Shown here piece after piece: positions 1 to 8,567 of a DNA stretch of 64,000 nt. Where the stretch lies: assembly GCA_903863195.1 (NCBI GenBank), contig CAIPAY010000141.1, positions 1 to 64,000 of the forward strand. The letters run 5' to 3'. The notes below the pieces were generated by a model. It worked only from the letters and a program-made list of their open reading frames with translations, made no database searches and was not told the origin of the DNA. The stretch is from an uncultured Holophagaceae bacterium. GTDB taxonomy: Bacteria > Acidobacteriota > Holophagae > Holophagales > Holophagaceae. Both the position numbers and the translations under genes were made by a program. Position 1 is the stretch's first letter. Every line of letters starts with the position of its first letter.

Positions 1-342
1 CGCCAGACCCGATTTCCCCATAACGGTCTGCTCGGCCCTCGCCGCTACGGGCTTGTTCAACATCGCATTTTGCCGGTGGGCACCGCCGCGCCTACCCACA
101 CCATCAACTCGGTCCCGCCACCGACGAAATGCTCACTGTTCACGGGTGCCTCCGAGCGGCAGGATTGAATAGATCAATAACAGTCCATCCAAGGGAAGGG
201 GCAATCAAAAATACAAACAAGAGCGATATCGCGCAAGGGCTTGTAATCTTCTTTGGTGGGTGCAGGCCAGGGATGCTCCGGCAGCCGGGTGGGCGACCCG
301 AATGGGGAAGCGCGATAGAATCACCCTTTTCGGGCAAAACAC
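1..342. other. Upstream region without a recognised gene
   Basis: I see no convincing coding sequence here; the short open frames have no family resemblance and poor codon use. A weak hairpin (GTGGG at 76-80 pairing with CCCAC at 95-99) could be the end of a transcript from outside the window. A TAGAAT at 316-321 could be the -10 box for ettA, but no good -35 lies at the right distance. The stretch 180-260 is less GC-rich than the genes, as expected of a promoter region. Confidence 0.4.
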
Positions 343-2040
343 ATGGCGAAGCCTTCCTCCCGTCCGGCTACCGAGCAGCCCGAGATCATCTACTCGATGA
401 TGCGGGTCAGCAAGATCTACAACAACAAGCCGGTCATCAAGGACATCTCCCTCAGCTACTTCTATGGCGCGAAGATCGGCGTCCTGGGTCTCAACGGCTC
501 GGGCAAGAGCACCGTGCTGCGCATCATGGCGGGCGTGGACCACGACTTCAACGGCGAGGCTGTGCTCAGCAAGGGCTACACCACGGGCATCCTCGACCAG
601 GAGCCTCAGCTCGACCCTGACAAGACTGTGCTGGAGATCGTTGAGGAGGGTGCTGCCGAGCAGGTGGACTGGCTCAAGGCCTACAACGCCATCAGCGAGC
701 AGTTCGCGGACCCCGACGCGGACATGGATGCCCTGCTGGCCAGGCAGGGCGAGCTCCAGGAGAAGATCGACGCCCATGACTGCTGGGACCTGGACTCGCG
801 CCTGGACCAGGCCATGGACGCCCTGCGCTGCCCGGACCCCGACACCAAGATCGGCGTGCTCTCCGGTGGTGAGCGGCGTCGCGTGGCCCTGTGCCGGCTC
901 CTGCTCCAGCAGCCGGATATCCTGCTGCTGGACGAGCCCACCAACCACCTGGACGCAGAGACTGTCGCCTGGCTGGAGAAGCACCTCCAGGACTACAAGG
1001 GCACGGTCATCGCCGTCACCCACGACCGCTACTTCCTGGACCACGTGGCCGAGTGGATCCTCGAGCTGGACCGGGGCGAGGGCATCCCCTGGAAGGGCAA
1101 CTATTCGAGCTGGCTGGAGCAGAAGCAGGGCCGCCTGGCGCGGGAGGAGAAGTCCGACCAGCGGCGCCAGAAGACCCTGGAGCGCGAGCTGGAGTGGATA
1201 CGCATGTCCCCCAAGGGCCAGCACACCAAGAGCAAGGCCCGCATCGCCAACTACGAGAGCCTGGCCGGTGAGGAAGGCCGCCAGAAGGAGCAGGAGCTGG
1301 AGATCTACATTCCCAGCGGTCCGCGCCTGGGTGACCTGGTGGCGGAACTGGAAGGCGTCACCAAGGCCTATGGCGACCGGGTGCTCTTCGAGAACCTGAC
1401 CTTCGCCATCCCCCGCGGCGGCATCCTCGGCGTCATCGGTCCCAACGGCGCCGGCAAGTCCACGCTGCTGCGCCTGCTCACGAGCCAGGAGGGGCCGGAC
1501 GCGGGCACCATCCGCATCGGCGAGACCGTGCGCATGGCCTATGTGGATCAGCTCCGCTCGAACCTGAAGCTCGACAAGAGCGTCTTCGAGGCCGTCAGCG
1601 GTGGCTACGAGCAGATCGAGCTGGGCGGCAAGCTCATCAACGCCCGCGCCTGGCTGAGCCGCTTCGGTTTCTCCGGAGACTCCCAGCAGAAGAAGATCTC
1701 CGAGCTGAGTGGGGGCCAGCAGAACCGGCTGAACCTGGCCCTCACCCTGAAGAGCGAAGCCAACCTGCTGTTCTTCGACGAGCCCACCAACGACCTGGAC
1801 GTGAACACCATGCGGGCCCTGGAGGAAGCCATCGAGGCCTTCGCCGGCAGTGCGGTGCTGGTGAGCCATGACCGCTGGTTCCTGGACCGGCTGGCCACGC
1901 ACATCCTGGCCTTCGAGGGGGACTCCCAGGTGCAGTTCTTCGACGGGAACTACAGCCAGTACGAGGACTACCGCAGGGACGTCCTGGGCCTCAAGCCCTT
2001 CGACCCGCACCGCATCAAGTACCGGAAGCTGACCCGATGA
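343..2040 (+). CDS. ettA: Energy-dependent translational throttle protein EttA (ABC-F)
   Basis: This is a soluble tandem ABC-F ATPase of 565 residues (about 555 in E. coli). By homology it binds the ribosomal E site and gates the first peptide bond according to ATP/ADP ratio. Walker A motifs are GLNGSGKST at residues 49-57 and GPNGAGKST at 366-374. The signature sequences LSGGERRRVAL and LSGGQQNRLNL and the Walker B motifs LLLDEPTNHLD and LFFDEPTNDLD are all intact. The charged linker between the domains (about 240-325) contains the usual RMSPKGQHTKSKARI stretch. There is no transmembrane segment, so it is not an exporter. Its last codon overlaps the next gene (ATGA at 2037-2040), suggesting translational coupling. 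Confidence 0.96.
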   Translation: MAKPSSRPATEQPEIIYSMMRVSKIYNNKPVIKDISLSYFYGAKIGVLGLNGSGKSTVLRIMAGVDHDFNGEAVLSKGYTTGILDQEPQLDPDKTVLEIVEEGAAEQVDWLKAYNAISEQFADPDADMDALLARQGELQEKIDAHDCWDLDSRLDQAMDALRCPDPDTKIGVLSGGERRRVALCRLLLQQPDILLLDEPTNHLDAETVAWLEKHLQDYKGTVIAVTHDRYFLDHVAEWILELDRGEGIPWKGNYSSWLEQKQGRLAREEKSDQRRQKTLERELEWIRMSPKGQHTKSKARIANYESLAGEEGRQKEQELEIYIPSGPRLGDLVAELEGVTKAYGDRVLFENLTFAIPRGGILGVIGPNGAGKSTLLRLLTSQEGPDAGTIRIGETVRMAYVDQLRSNLKLDKSVFEAVSGGYEQIELGGKLINARAWLSRFGFSGDSQQKKISELSGGQQNRLNLALTLKSEANLLFFDEPTNDLDVNTMRALEEAIEAFAGSAVLVSHDRWFLDRLATHILAFEGDSQVQFFDGNYSQYEDYRRDVLGLKPFDPHRIKYRKLTR

Positions 2041-2654
2041 CCGCGGACCTCTCCCGGTCCCTCTGGCTCACGCGCCTGACGGCGCTGACCGGGCTGTCCC
2101 TCGGGGGTGCCGCGCTGGGCCTGGGATGGACTCAGGGCGGCATCGCCTTCGGGGGGTTTGGTGCGGCCTGCCTCCTGCAAGTCCCGGCGGCCCTCAGCCT
2201 GGGCTCCCGCATCGGGGGCGGGCTTGGCAATGAGGGGCTCGAGCGGGATCGGGTGACCCTGCGGGCCACCGCCCACCTGCTGCGCCTCCTGGCGCTGGGT
2301 CTGGCCGGCGTCGCCCTGCTGGCCCTGCGGGGCGAGTGGATGCCCTCTGCGGATGCCATCACACGGGGGCTGGCCCTGGCGGCCCTGCTGCTGCTGGTCT
2401 GCCTCTGGGGCGCCAAGCGCGGCCTGGCGGGTCTGCATCCGGCGCTGGAGCTGGATGCCGCGCGGTCCCGGGTCCTGCTGGAATTGGCCGTGCTGCTGGC
2501 GGCGGGCACCCTGGTGGGCCTCTGGGTGCCCTGGGCCGATGCGCTGACGGCGCTGGCGCTGGCAATCCGGCTCTTTGTCGCGGGTCAGGGGCTGGCCAAG
2601 GCCACAACCCTCCAGGCTGCCTGCGGAGGCTGTGGCAGCGGCTGCGGCTGCTGA
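2037..2654 (+). CDS. Small CDF-like integral membrane protein with Cys-rich tail
   Basis: This 205-residue protein is mostly hydrophobic, with about five or six predicted membrane segments. The stretch HPALELDAARSRVLLELAV resembles the fifth helix of cation diffusion facilitators, where ADAxHSRxD forms the zinc site. Here the His and second Asp positions read Arg and Leu, so the classical site is lost. The protein ends CGGCGSGCGC, a compact cluster of four cysteines that could bind metal. It overlaps ettA by 4 nt and shares TGATG with the downstream methyltransferase. A transport role is inferred; it may instead be a degenerate paralogue or a metal sensor. Confidence 0.5.
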   Translation: MTADLSRSLWLTRLTALTGLSLGGAALGLGWTQGGIAFGGFGAACLLQVPAALSLGSRIGGGLGNEGLERDRVTLRATAHLLRLLALGLAGVALLALRGEWMPSADAITRGLALAALLLLVCLWGAKRGLAGLHPALELDAARSRVLLELAVLLAAGTLVGLWVPWADALTALALAIRLFVAGQGLAKATTLQAACGGCGSGCGC

Positions 2655-3514
2655 TGCGCGTGCTTGAGCTGTTCTCGGGCCTTGGCGGCTGGCGCTGCGC
2701 CCTCGGGGACCGCGGCCGGGTGGTGGCGGCCTACGACGTGAGCGAGGCCGCCAACGCCACCTACCAGCTGAACCATGGCGAGTTCCCCCGGCCCCAGGAG
2801 CTGGCCTCCGTACCGCAGGCCGCGCTGGCCGCCCACGGGGCCGACACCTGGCTGCTGAGCCCGCCCTGCCAGCCCTTCTGCCGCATGGGGAACCATCAGG
2901 GGCTGGAGGATCGCCGCTCGCGGGCCTTCCGCCACCTCATGGACGTGTTCCGGGAGGCACCGCCGGAGCAACTGGTGCTGGAGAACGTGGCCGGCTTCCT
3001 GGGATCCGACGCCCACGCGCTGCTCTCGGAGCGGATCAGGTCCCACGGCATGCATCAGCTGGATCTCCGGGCCTGCCCCAGCCAGCTCGACTGGCCCAAC
3101 CAGCGGCCCCGCACCTATGTGGTGGCCTCGCGAAAGCCGCTGCAGGCCCTGCCGCTGCCGGTCTTCGCGCCGCGCACCGTGGCAGGGTTCCTGGATGCGG
3201 TGGAGGACGAGCGGCTCTACCTGCCGCTGGAGGTGCTGGCCCGCCACTACGAGGGCCTGGATCTCGTCGAGGCCGGTGACCGCCGCACCGCGTGCTTCAT
3301 CGGCGGCTACGGTCGGCGCTACGTGGGCAGCGGCTCCTTCCTGCGGACGGCGCGCGGCGTGCGCCGCTTCTCGCCCCCGGAGGTGGCGCGCCTGCTGGGT
3401 TTGCCCGAGGGCTTCCGCTTTCCCGCGGCGCAGTCGCTGGAGGTCCGCTACCGCCTGCTGGGCAATGGCCTCTCCATCCCCGTCGCCGCCTGGGCGCTGC
3501 AGCATCTCGCGTAG
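2654..3514 (+). CDS. Dnmt2/TRDMT1-like cytosine-C5 methyltransferase (probable tRNA C38)
   Basis: This 286-residue protein is a SAM-dependent pyrimidine C5 methyltransferase. It has motif I LELFSGLGG near the N-terminus, motif IV SPPCQPFCRMG with catalytic Cys72, motif VI ENVAGF at 110-115, motif VIII NQRPRTYVVA and motif X RLLGNGLS. It resembles the Dnmt2 tRNA methyltransferase more than restriction enzymes. CFIGGYGRRYVGSGSFL from residue 214 matches the Dnmt2 CFTxxYGxYxxGTGSxL block, and RFSPPEVARLLGLPEGF matches its RYFTPKEIANLLGFPxxF block. Small size and lack of a partner nuclease agree. The CFT signature reads CFI. The ATG at 2654 overlaps the upstream stop; longer frames run back into the preceding gene. 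Confidence 0.8.
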   Translation: MRVLELFSGLGGWRCALGDRGRVVAAYDVSEAANATYQLNHGEFPRPQELASVPQAALAAHGADTWLLSPPCQPFCRMGNHQGLEDRRSRAFRHLMDVFREAPPEQLVLENVAGFLGSDAHALLSERIRSHGMHQLDLRACPSQLDWPNQRPRTYVVASRKPLQALPLPVFAPRTVAGFLDAVEDERLYLPLEVLARHYEGLDLVEAGDRRTACFIGGYGRRYVGSGSFLRTARGVRRFSPPEVARLLGLPEGFRFPAAQSLEVRYRLLGNGLSIPVAAWALQHLA

Positions 3515-3523
3515 AATCTCCCC

Positions 3524-4105
3524 ATGCGCCTCATCTTGTCCGCCTTTGCCCCCGAGCTGGGGCCCCTCGCCGCTGCGCCCCCCGCGGGCTGGACTGTGGC
3601 CACCGTGGGCATCGGCGCGGTGACGGCCGCGGCGGCGACCGCGCGGCTGTTGGCCGAGCAGCGGCCCGAGGCAGTGCTCTTCCTGGGCACCTGCGGCCGC
3701 TACGACGAGCGCCTGGCCCTCTTCGAGTGCCTCTGGGCCAGTGAAGCCATCGCCACCTCCTTGGAGGAGCTCCGGGGCGGCGCCTACCGGCCGGGCCTCG
3801 AGCCGACCCGCTGGGCCTCGACCCTGGGTGGTCCCTGGCCCCCCCAGGCCGTGGCCGTGCCCCCGGCCATCACCTCGACCCTGTCGGGCGCGGCCCTGCT
3901 GGGTAGTGTGGCTCCGGCCGAGCACCTGGAGCTCACGGGGGTCTTCGCCGCCTGTCAGGCCGCGGGCGTGCCCTGCGGCGCGGCGCTGGTGGTCGTGAAT
4001 GACGTGGGGCCCGCCGCCCCGGCCCAGTGGCAGGCCAACCACGCCCGGGGCAGCCAGCTGCTGGTGGCGGCCCTCAAGGCTGCGGGCTGGTTCGCAGAGG
4101 CGTGA
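3524..4105 (+). CDS. Nucleoside phosphorylase/hydrolase-like protein (PNP/UDP family)
   Basis: This 193-residue protein resembles MTA/SAH nucleosidases and futalosine hydrolases (MqnB). It starts with a short strand MRLILSAFAPEL, then VATVGIGAVTAAAATARLL, the glycine-rich FLGTCGRYDERL and a C-terminal VVNDVGP followed by a helix. The VxDxG segment corresponds to the catalytic Asp region near the C-terminus of these enzymes. It lies 9 nt after the methyltransferase and probably belongs to the same operon. Its 3' end overlaps the convergent comEC by about 30 nt. I cannot choose between a menaquinone-pathway futalosine hydrolase and another purine nucleosidase; it is shorter than most family members. 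Confidence 0.6.
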   Translation: MRLILSAFAPELGPLAAAPPAGWTVATVGIGAVTAAAATARLLAEQRPEAVLFLGTCGRYDERLALFECLWASEAIATSLEELRGGAYRPGLEPTRWASTLGGPWPPQAVAVPPAITSTLSGAALLGSVAPAEHLELTGVFAACQAAGVPCGAALVVVNDVGPAAPAQWQANHARGSQLLVAALKAAGWFAEA

Positions 4106-6404
4106 AGGCTGCGGCGCCCGCGCCGGTCTGGATGTGCCAGCCGCCGGGCACGGCGGCCACCTGCACCCCGCAGGCTGGGCCCGTAATCCAGGGTGTCAGG
4201 CCGTGGCGGCGGAAGGTCTCCAGGGTCTCGGCGTGGGGGTGCTCGAAGCGGTTGCGGAACCCCGCCGGGATGATGACGAGCTCGGGCTGGAGCGCCGCGA
4301 CCCAGACCGGATCCGAAGCGTTGCGGCTGCCGTGGTGGCCCGCCTTGAGCAGGCGGTGGCGGCCGGGGCCGGGCTCCCCCAGGTCCAGCAGGTCCCGCTC
4401 CTGCACGGCCAGGGCGTCGCCCATGAGCCAGAGCTCCCGGTCCTGCCAGGCCACCCGCAGCACGATGGACACCATGTTGGCGTCGGGCAGGGCGAAGGCG
4501 CCGGGGGGCCAGCGCACGCTGAAGGCGGCCGGTCCGCGCGCCCAGGCATCCTGGCGCAGGAGCCCCACCAGGTCGCTCCCCGCGCTGGGGCGGTAGGGGG
4601 CCCAGGGGTCTTCGTCGTCGGCGGTGACCGGCACGCTCGTGGAGGCCAGAGGCCAGATCCGGGCGAGGGTGGCCCAGCCGCCCGCGTGGTCCCCGTGGGC
4701 GTGGGTCAGCAGCAGGTGCACGGGCTCGCGGACGCCGCGTCGGCTGAGCACCCGCGCGAGGCGGCGGCCGGTCCAGGGCCCCGGCCCGGTGTCGAGGAGG
4801 GTGGCCTCCCCGCCCGGCACCCGCAGCAGCAGGGCGTCGCCCTGGCCGATGTCCACGGACTCCAGCGTGAGGGTGGCCGGACTGCGGCCCGTGCCCCGGG
4901 TGGCGAGCAGCCCCAGGGAGCAGGCCACCAGAACCACGGTCAGGGCCCGGGTGCGCCGCAGCCGCCCCTGCAGGTGGGCCAGGGCCAGCCAGCCGAGGGC
5001 CAGGAGCAGCCAGGGCCAGAGGATTCCGGTGGCCAGCGGCGCGATGCCCGTGAGGGCGGGCACCAGCTGATTCCCCATCCAGTCCAGTAGGGCCCCCGCG
5101 CCCTGGGTGAGCCCCGGCAGAGGCAGCAGGATCAGGGCCAGGCAGATGGGCGTCAGGAAGGCGACGAGGGGCAGCACCAGCAGGTTGGCCAGGACGCCCC
5201 ACCAGGGGGCGCCGCCGTGCAGCAGGGCCAGGAGGGGCAGGGTGGAGAGCCAGGGCGCGGTCAGGCGGGCCAGGGGTAGGGCCAGGCGGCCCAGCAGCGG
5301 GGCCAGCAGGCCCGCCAGGGGCTCCGCTCCCCAGAGGAGGCCGAGCAGGGCCCACCAGGCCAGCAGGAAGCCGGGTTCCACCCCGGCGGCCGGGTGCCCC
5401 AGCAGCCAGAGCAGCAGGGCCAGGTGGAGACCCGCCACGGGCGGCAGCTTCCAGCCGGTGCCGCGCCCGATGGCCCAGGCGAAGCCCATGAAGAGCCCCC
5501 GCCACACCGGGGCGGAGAAGCCCACCAGGGCGGCATAGAGCAGGCCCCCGGCCATGGCCCCGACGGCGGCGCCGCGCAGGCGAAGGCGGCGCAGCAGGGC
5601 CTCCAGGGCCGCCAGGACCAGCGTGACCTGCAGACCCGAGACCACGAGGATGTGGATGGTGCCGCTCTCCGCGAAGACGCTGAAGTGGGCCTCGTCCGCC
5701 GGGGGCATGCCCAGGGCCAGCGCCCCCCACAGGTCCCGGGCCGTCGGGCCCAGGGGCAGGGCGTCGAAGCGGCGCCGGATGAAGGTCTGCAGGCGCAGCA
5801 GCGGACTGGGCGCCGCGGGTCCGGTAGCCTCCAGCAGCTGAGTGGAGGCCAGATGGATGCGGCGCGGGGCCTCGTCGCTCCGAGCGCGCCACAGGGGGCG
5901 TTCCGCCAGGAAGACCGGCCCGGGCTGGACGGGGCGCAGCTCGGCGCGGACCCGGATGGGGGTGCCGGGTGCGGGCGGGGGCTGCTCGCCCTCTGCGGGC
6001 ACCGTGAGGGGCAGGGACAGGCCCTTCAGGGCGGGTGGTGCGGTCAGGTCCAGCTGGCTCCGCAGTCGCTCCCCCTGCGGGGTCCAGGGCAGGCCGATCC
6101 TGCCCTCCAGGGCCTGGAAGCCGGTGGGCAGATTCGTCTCCCACTGGGCCTTCCGAGCCAGTCCCAGGAAGGTGCTGCCCATCAGGCTCAGGGCCAAAGG
6201 CACCAGGAGCCACCGGCGGCGGCGGAGGAGCGGCAGCGAGAGCGCCCAGGCCAGGGCGCCCAGGGCGGTCCACCCTGGCGCCACCTGGCCGCTCCAGCGC
6301 TCGGGAATGAGCCAGGGCACCGAGCAGGCCGCCGCCAGAGCCCAGGCCAGAGGCCAGAGGGGAGCCCCGGAGAGGCGCTGCCAGAGGGTGGACCTGGAGA
6401 GCAT
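4074..6404 (-). CDS. comEC: ComEC/Rec2-family DNA internalisation protein
   Basis: This large inner-membrane protein (about 776 residues) would form the channel passing single-stranded DNA into the cytoplasm during natural transformation. The N-terminal half has a soluble OB-like DUF4131 region between membrane segments. The middle is the polytopic Competence domain, recognisable by FAESGTIHILVVSGLQVTLV. The C-terminal third is a metallo-beta-lactamase fold with SVDIGQGDALLL and the metal ligands THAHGDHAGG at about residue 570, then KAGHHGSRNA. The ATG at 6404 is preferred; an in-frame TTG lies two codons upstream. It is transcribed divergently from a response regulator. A pilus-type secretin operon elsewhere in the window could supply the outer-membrane part of DNA uptake. 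Confidence 0.92.
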   Translation of the reverse strand: MLSRSTLWQRLSGAPLWPLAWALAAACSVPWLIPERWSGQVAPGWTALGALAWALSLPLLRRRRWLLVPLALSLMGSTFLGLARKAQWETNLPTGFQALEGRIGLPWTPQGERLRSQLDLTAPPALKGLSLPLTVPAEGEQPPPAPGTPIRVRAELRPVQPGPVFLAERPLWRARSDEAPRRIHLASTQLLEATGPAAPSPLLRLQTFIRRRFDALPLGPTARDLWGALALGMPPADEAHFSVFAESGTIHILVVSGLQVTLVLAALEALLRRLRLRGAAVGAMAGGLLYAALVGFSAPVWRGLFMGFAWAIGRGTGWKLPPVAGLHLALLLWLLGHPAAGVEPGFLLAWWALLGLLWGAEPLAGLLAPLLGRLALPLARLTAPWLSTLPLLALLHGGAPWWGVLANLLVLPLVAFLTPICLALILLPLPGLTQGAGALLDWMGNQLVPALTGIAPLATGILWPWLLLALGWLALAHLQGRLRRTRALTVVLVACSLGLLATRGTGRSPATLTLESVDIGQGDALLLRVPGGEATLLDTGPGPWTGRRLARVLSRRGVREPVHLLLTHAHGDHAGGWATLARIWPLASTSVPVTADDEDPWAPYRPSAGSDLVGLLRQDAWARGPAAFSVRWPPGAFALPDANMVSIVLRVAWQDRELWLMGDALAVQERDLLDLGEPGPGRHRLLKAGHHGSRNASDPVWVAALQPELVIIPAGFRNRFEHPHAETLETFRRHGLTPWITGPACGVQVAAVPGGWHIQTGAGAAAFTPLRTSPQP

Positions 6405-6432
6405 GGGCAAAGTTTACCAAAGTGTCCAACTC

Positions 6433-6452
6433 TTGACAGGTTCAAATTGAAC
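6433..6452 (+). promoter_or_regulatory. Candidate promoter and operator between comEC and the response regulator
   Basis: TTGACA at 6433-6438 is a consensus -35 hexamer. It is followed by the palindrome GTTCAA-A-TTGAAC at 6440-6452 (6-bp arms around one base), which lies in the spacer. No strong -10 is present at 16-18 bp (the region reads GGAACCC), so an activator or alternative sigma factor may be needed. The site could serve autoregulation of the downstream regulator. This is inference from pattern only. Confidence 0.3.
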
Positions 6453-6467
6453 TGGAACCCTGGGGGC

Positions 6468-7883
6468 ATGCACACAGCCCGGGTTCTTCTGGTGGATGAC
6501 GATCCCACCATCCTTGAGGTGGTCGGCACGCTGCTGTCCCGGCACGGGCATGAGGTGGTCGGCACCGGCTCGGGCCTGCGGGCCGCCCAGTTCCTGCGCA
6601 CCGAGCACTTCGACCTGGCGGTGGTGGACCTCATGCTGCCGGACCTGAGCGGCCTGGAACTGGCCCGCCAGGGGGTCGCCAAGCCGGACACCGTGGTGGT
6701 GGTGCTGTCGGGCACGACCTCGGTGGAAACGGCCCTGCAGGCCATGAAGATGGGCATCTACGACTATGTGCCCAAGCCCTTCCGCACCGAGGAGCTGGAA
6801 CATACTCTGCTCCGCGCCATCGAGAAGTCCCAGCTGAACCAGGAGAACAAGCGCCTGCGCGAGCAGATCCAGGGCAAGCTGACCGGCCCCCAGATGGTGG
6901 GCCGCTCCGAGACCTGGCGCGACCTCCAGTCCCTGCTCCGCCGGGTGGCGCCCTCGCCGTCCACGGTGCTGGTCACCGGCCCTTCGGGCACCGGCAAGGA
7001 GCTGGCGGCCCGGGCCATCCACCAGTGGAGCCCGCGCGCCCAGGGGCCCTTCGTGCCCATCCACTGCGGCGCCATTCCCGAGACGCTGCTGGAGGACGAG
7101 CTCTTCGGCCATGTGCGCGGCGCCTACACCGACGCGCGCACGGACCGGCCCGGCCGGTTCCAGCAGGCCGAGGGCGGCACCCTCTTCCTGGATGAGATCG
7201 GCACCATGCCCATGAGCCTGCAGGTGAAGCTGCTGCGGGTGATCCAGGAGCGGGAGTTCACCCCGCTGGGCTCCACGCGCACGGTGAAGTCGGACTTCCG
7301 GCTGCTGGCGGCGACCAACGAGGACCTGGGCTCCCTCGTGGAGCAGAAGCGCTTCCGGGAGGACCTCTTCTACCGGCTCAACGTGATCCCCATTCAGCTG
7401 CACCCGCTCCGCGAGCACCCCCAGGACATCTCCGTGCTGGTGGCGCACTTCACCCGGAAGTTCGCCCGGGAGCTCGGGCTGCCCCTGAAGCAGGTGGAGC
7501 CGACAGCCCTGCAGGCCATGGAGGCCTATGGCTGGCCGGGCAACGTGCGTGAGCTGGAGAATGCGGTAGAGCGGGCCATGGCCCTGGGCTCGGATCCCGA
7601 GCGCCTGCTGCTCCAGGACCTGCCCGCCTCCATCGCCGGTGTGCTGCCCTCGGTGGCCTTCCCGAGCCTCTCCCAGAACCAGGACCTGGGGCAGTTCCTG
7701 GCAGATCTCGAGCGGCACCTCCTCCTCGAGTCGCTCCAGGCCACGGGCTGGAACAAGAGTGAGAGCGCGCGCCGCCTGGGCATGCGCCGAACGACCCTCC
7801 TGCACCGGCTCCGCGCCCTGGGCATCCCCATGGACCCCCTGGCCGAGGCCGAGTCCACCCTGTCCCAGGAGGGCGGCCAATGA
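6468..7883 (+). CDS. Sigma54-dependent response regulator (NtrC family)
   Basis: The 471-residue protein has three parts. Residues 1-120 are a receiver domain with acidic pocket VDDD and phosphoacceptor Asp in AVVDLMLPDLSG. Residues about 140-375 are a sigma54-interacting AAA+ domain with Walker A GPSGTGKE, Walker B GGTLFLDEIG and arginine-finger region FREDLFYRLNVIPI. The C-terminus is a Fis-type helix-turn-helix (WNKSESARRLGMRRTTLLHRL). The sigma54-contact loop reads GAYTDA instead of GAFTGA: the key aromatic and Thr remain, the second Gly is Asp. No sensor kinase is adjacent, so the input is unknown. The ATG at 6468 follows a weak GGGGG ribosome site; its stop overlaps the next gene by 4 nt. 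Confidence 0.9.
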   Translation: MHTARVLLVDDDPTILEVVGTLLSRHGHEVVGTGSGLRAAQFLRTEHFDLAVVDLMLPDLSGLELARQGVAKPDTVVVVLSGTTSVETALQAMKMGIYDYVPKPFRTEELEHTLLRAIEKSQLNQENKRLREQIQGKLTGPQMVGRSETWRDLQSLLRRVAPSPSTVLVTGPSGTGKELAARAIHQWSPRAQGPFVPIHCGAIPETLLEDELFGHVRGAYTDARTDRPGRFQQAEGGTLFLDEIGTMPMSLQVKLLRVIQEREFTPLGSTRTVKSDFRLLAATNEDLGSLVEQKRFREDLFYRLNVIPIQLHPLREHPQDISVLVAHFTRKFARELGLPLKQVEPTALQAMEAYGWPGNVRELENAVERAMALGSDPERLLLQDLPASIAGVLPSVAFPSLSQNQDLGQFLADLERHLLLESLQATGWNKSESARRLGMRRTTLLHRLRALGIPMDPLAEAESTLSQEGGQ

Positions 7884-8551
7884 TCCAACTCGGCCGTCCG
7901 ATCCTGGCGCTGCTGCTCGCCGGCAGTCCCCTGGGAGCCTGGTCCCCCAAGGTCCACGAGGCCCAGACTGCCAAGGCCATCCGGCTCCTGCCCCGGCCCA
8001 TGGCGGCCCTGCTGCGCGCTCACCCGCAGGTGCTGCTGGAGAGCGCCCGGGGCGTGGCCAACGACCAGCCGCCCACCGTGGAGCAGGTGGAGGCCCAGTT
8101 CCGCACCGTGCTGCGCCTGAGCGAGGAAGGCCGACGTCCCGAGGAGCTCGTCCGGGACCTGGGTGTCCTCGCCCACCAGATCCAGCTGCTGGTGGATCCG
8201 TCGGCCACGGAGGGCATGAGCCCGCTCCGGGAGTCCTTCGAGGCCTACGCGGATCAGCACCTGCCGCACCTGCTGGTGACCCAGGAACCCTACTGGGCTG
8301 CTCAGGGGAGCCTCGATCCGGGCCCGCCCCTGCGCCGGTTCGTGGCCCTCAAGCTGGAGCGCAACCAGCGGCTCCAGGCTCACTTCGACGGGTCCGCAAG
8401 CCGCCGCATCGGCTCTTGGGACGAGCTCTCGCTGCCCTTCGCCCAGCTGCAGCTGGCCTTCTCCAACGGCGTCAACGCCACCGCCAACCTCTGGATCCTG
8501 CTCTGGCGCGCCGCGGGAGATCAGTGGGAGCTTCCCCCGGGCGGCCCCTGA
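7880..8551 (+). CDS. Secreted zinc-phospholipase C / P1-nuclease-like protein
   Basis: This 223-residue protein begins with a signal peptide (hydrophobic core ILALLLAGSPLGA). The predicted mature start, WSPKVHEAQTAKAIRLLP, resembles phospholipase C/P1 nuclease folds, where the N-terminal Trp and a following His bind zinc. A second HxxxxxxD segment (LAHQIQLLVD, about residue 100) fits another pair of ligands. The rest is helical, and I cannot identify all the metal ligands, so enzymatic activity is unproven. It overlaps the regulator stop by 4 nt (ATGA), which ties its expression to that gene. Function should be regarded as tentative. Confidence 0.55.
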   Translation: MIQLGRPILALLLAGSPLGAWSPKVHEAQTAKAIRLLPRPMAALLRAHPQVLLESARGVANDQPPTVEQVEAQFRTVLRLSEEGRRPEELVRDLGVLAHQIQLLVDPSATEGMSPLRESFEAYADQHLPHLLVTQEPYWAAQGSLDPGPPLRRFVALKLERNQRLQAHFDGSASRRIGSWDELSLPFAQLQLAFSNGVNATANLWILLWRAAGDQWELPPGGP

Positions 8552-8567
8552 CCGCCCCGTCTCCCGC

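Noticed and set aside
205-2010. Long minus-strand open frame opposite ettA
   Set aside because: Its Val/Gln/Leu-rich composition is the antisense shadow of a GC-rich gene, and ettA is unmistakable on the other strand.
6188-6757. Minus-strand frame upstream of comEC
   Set aside because: It overlaps the divergent promoter and antisense of the response regulator; comEC itself gives the real start at 6404.
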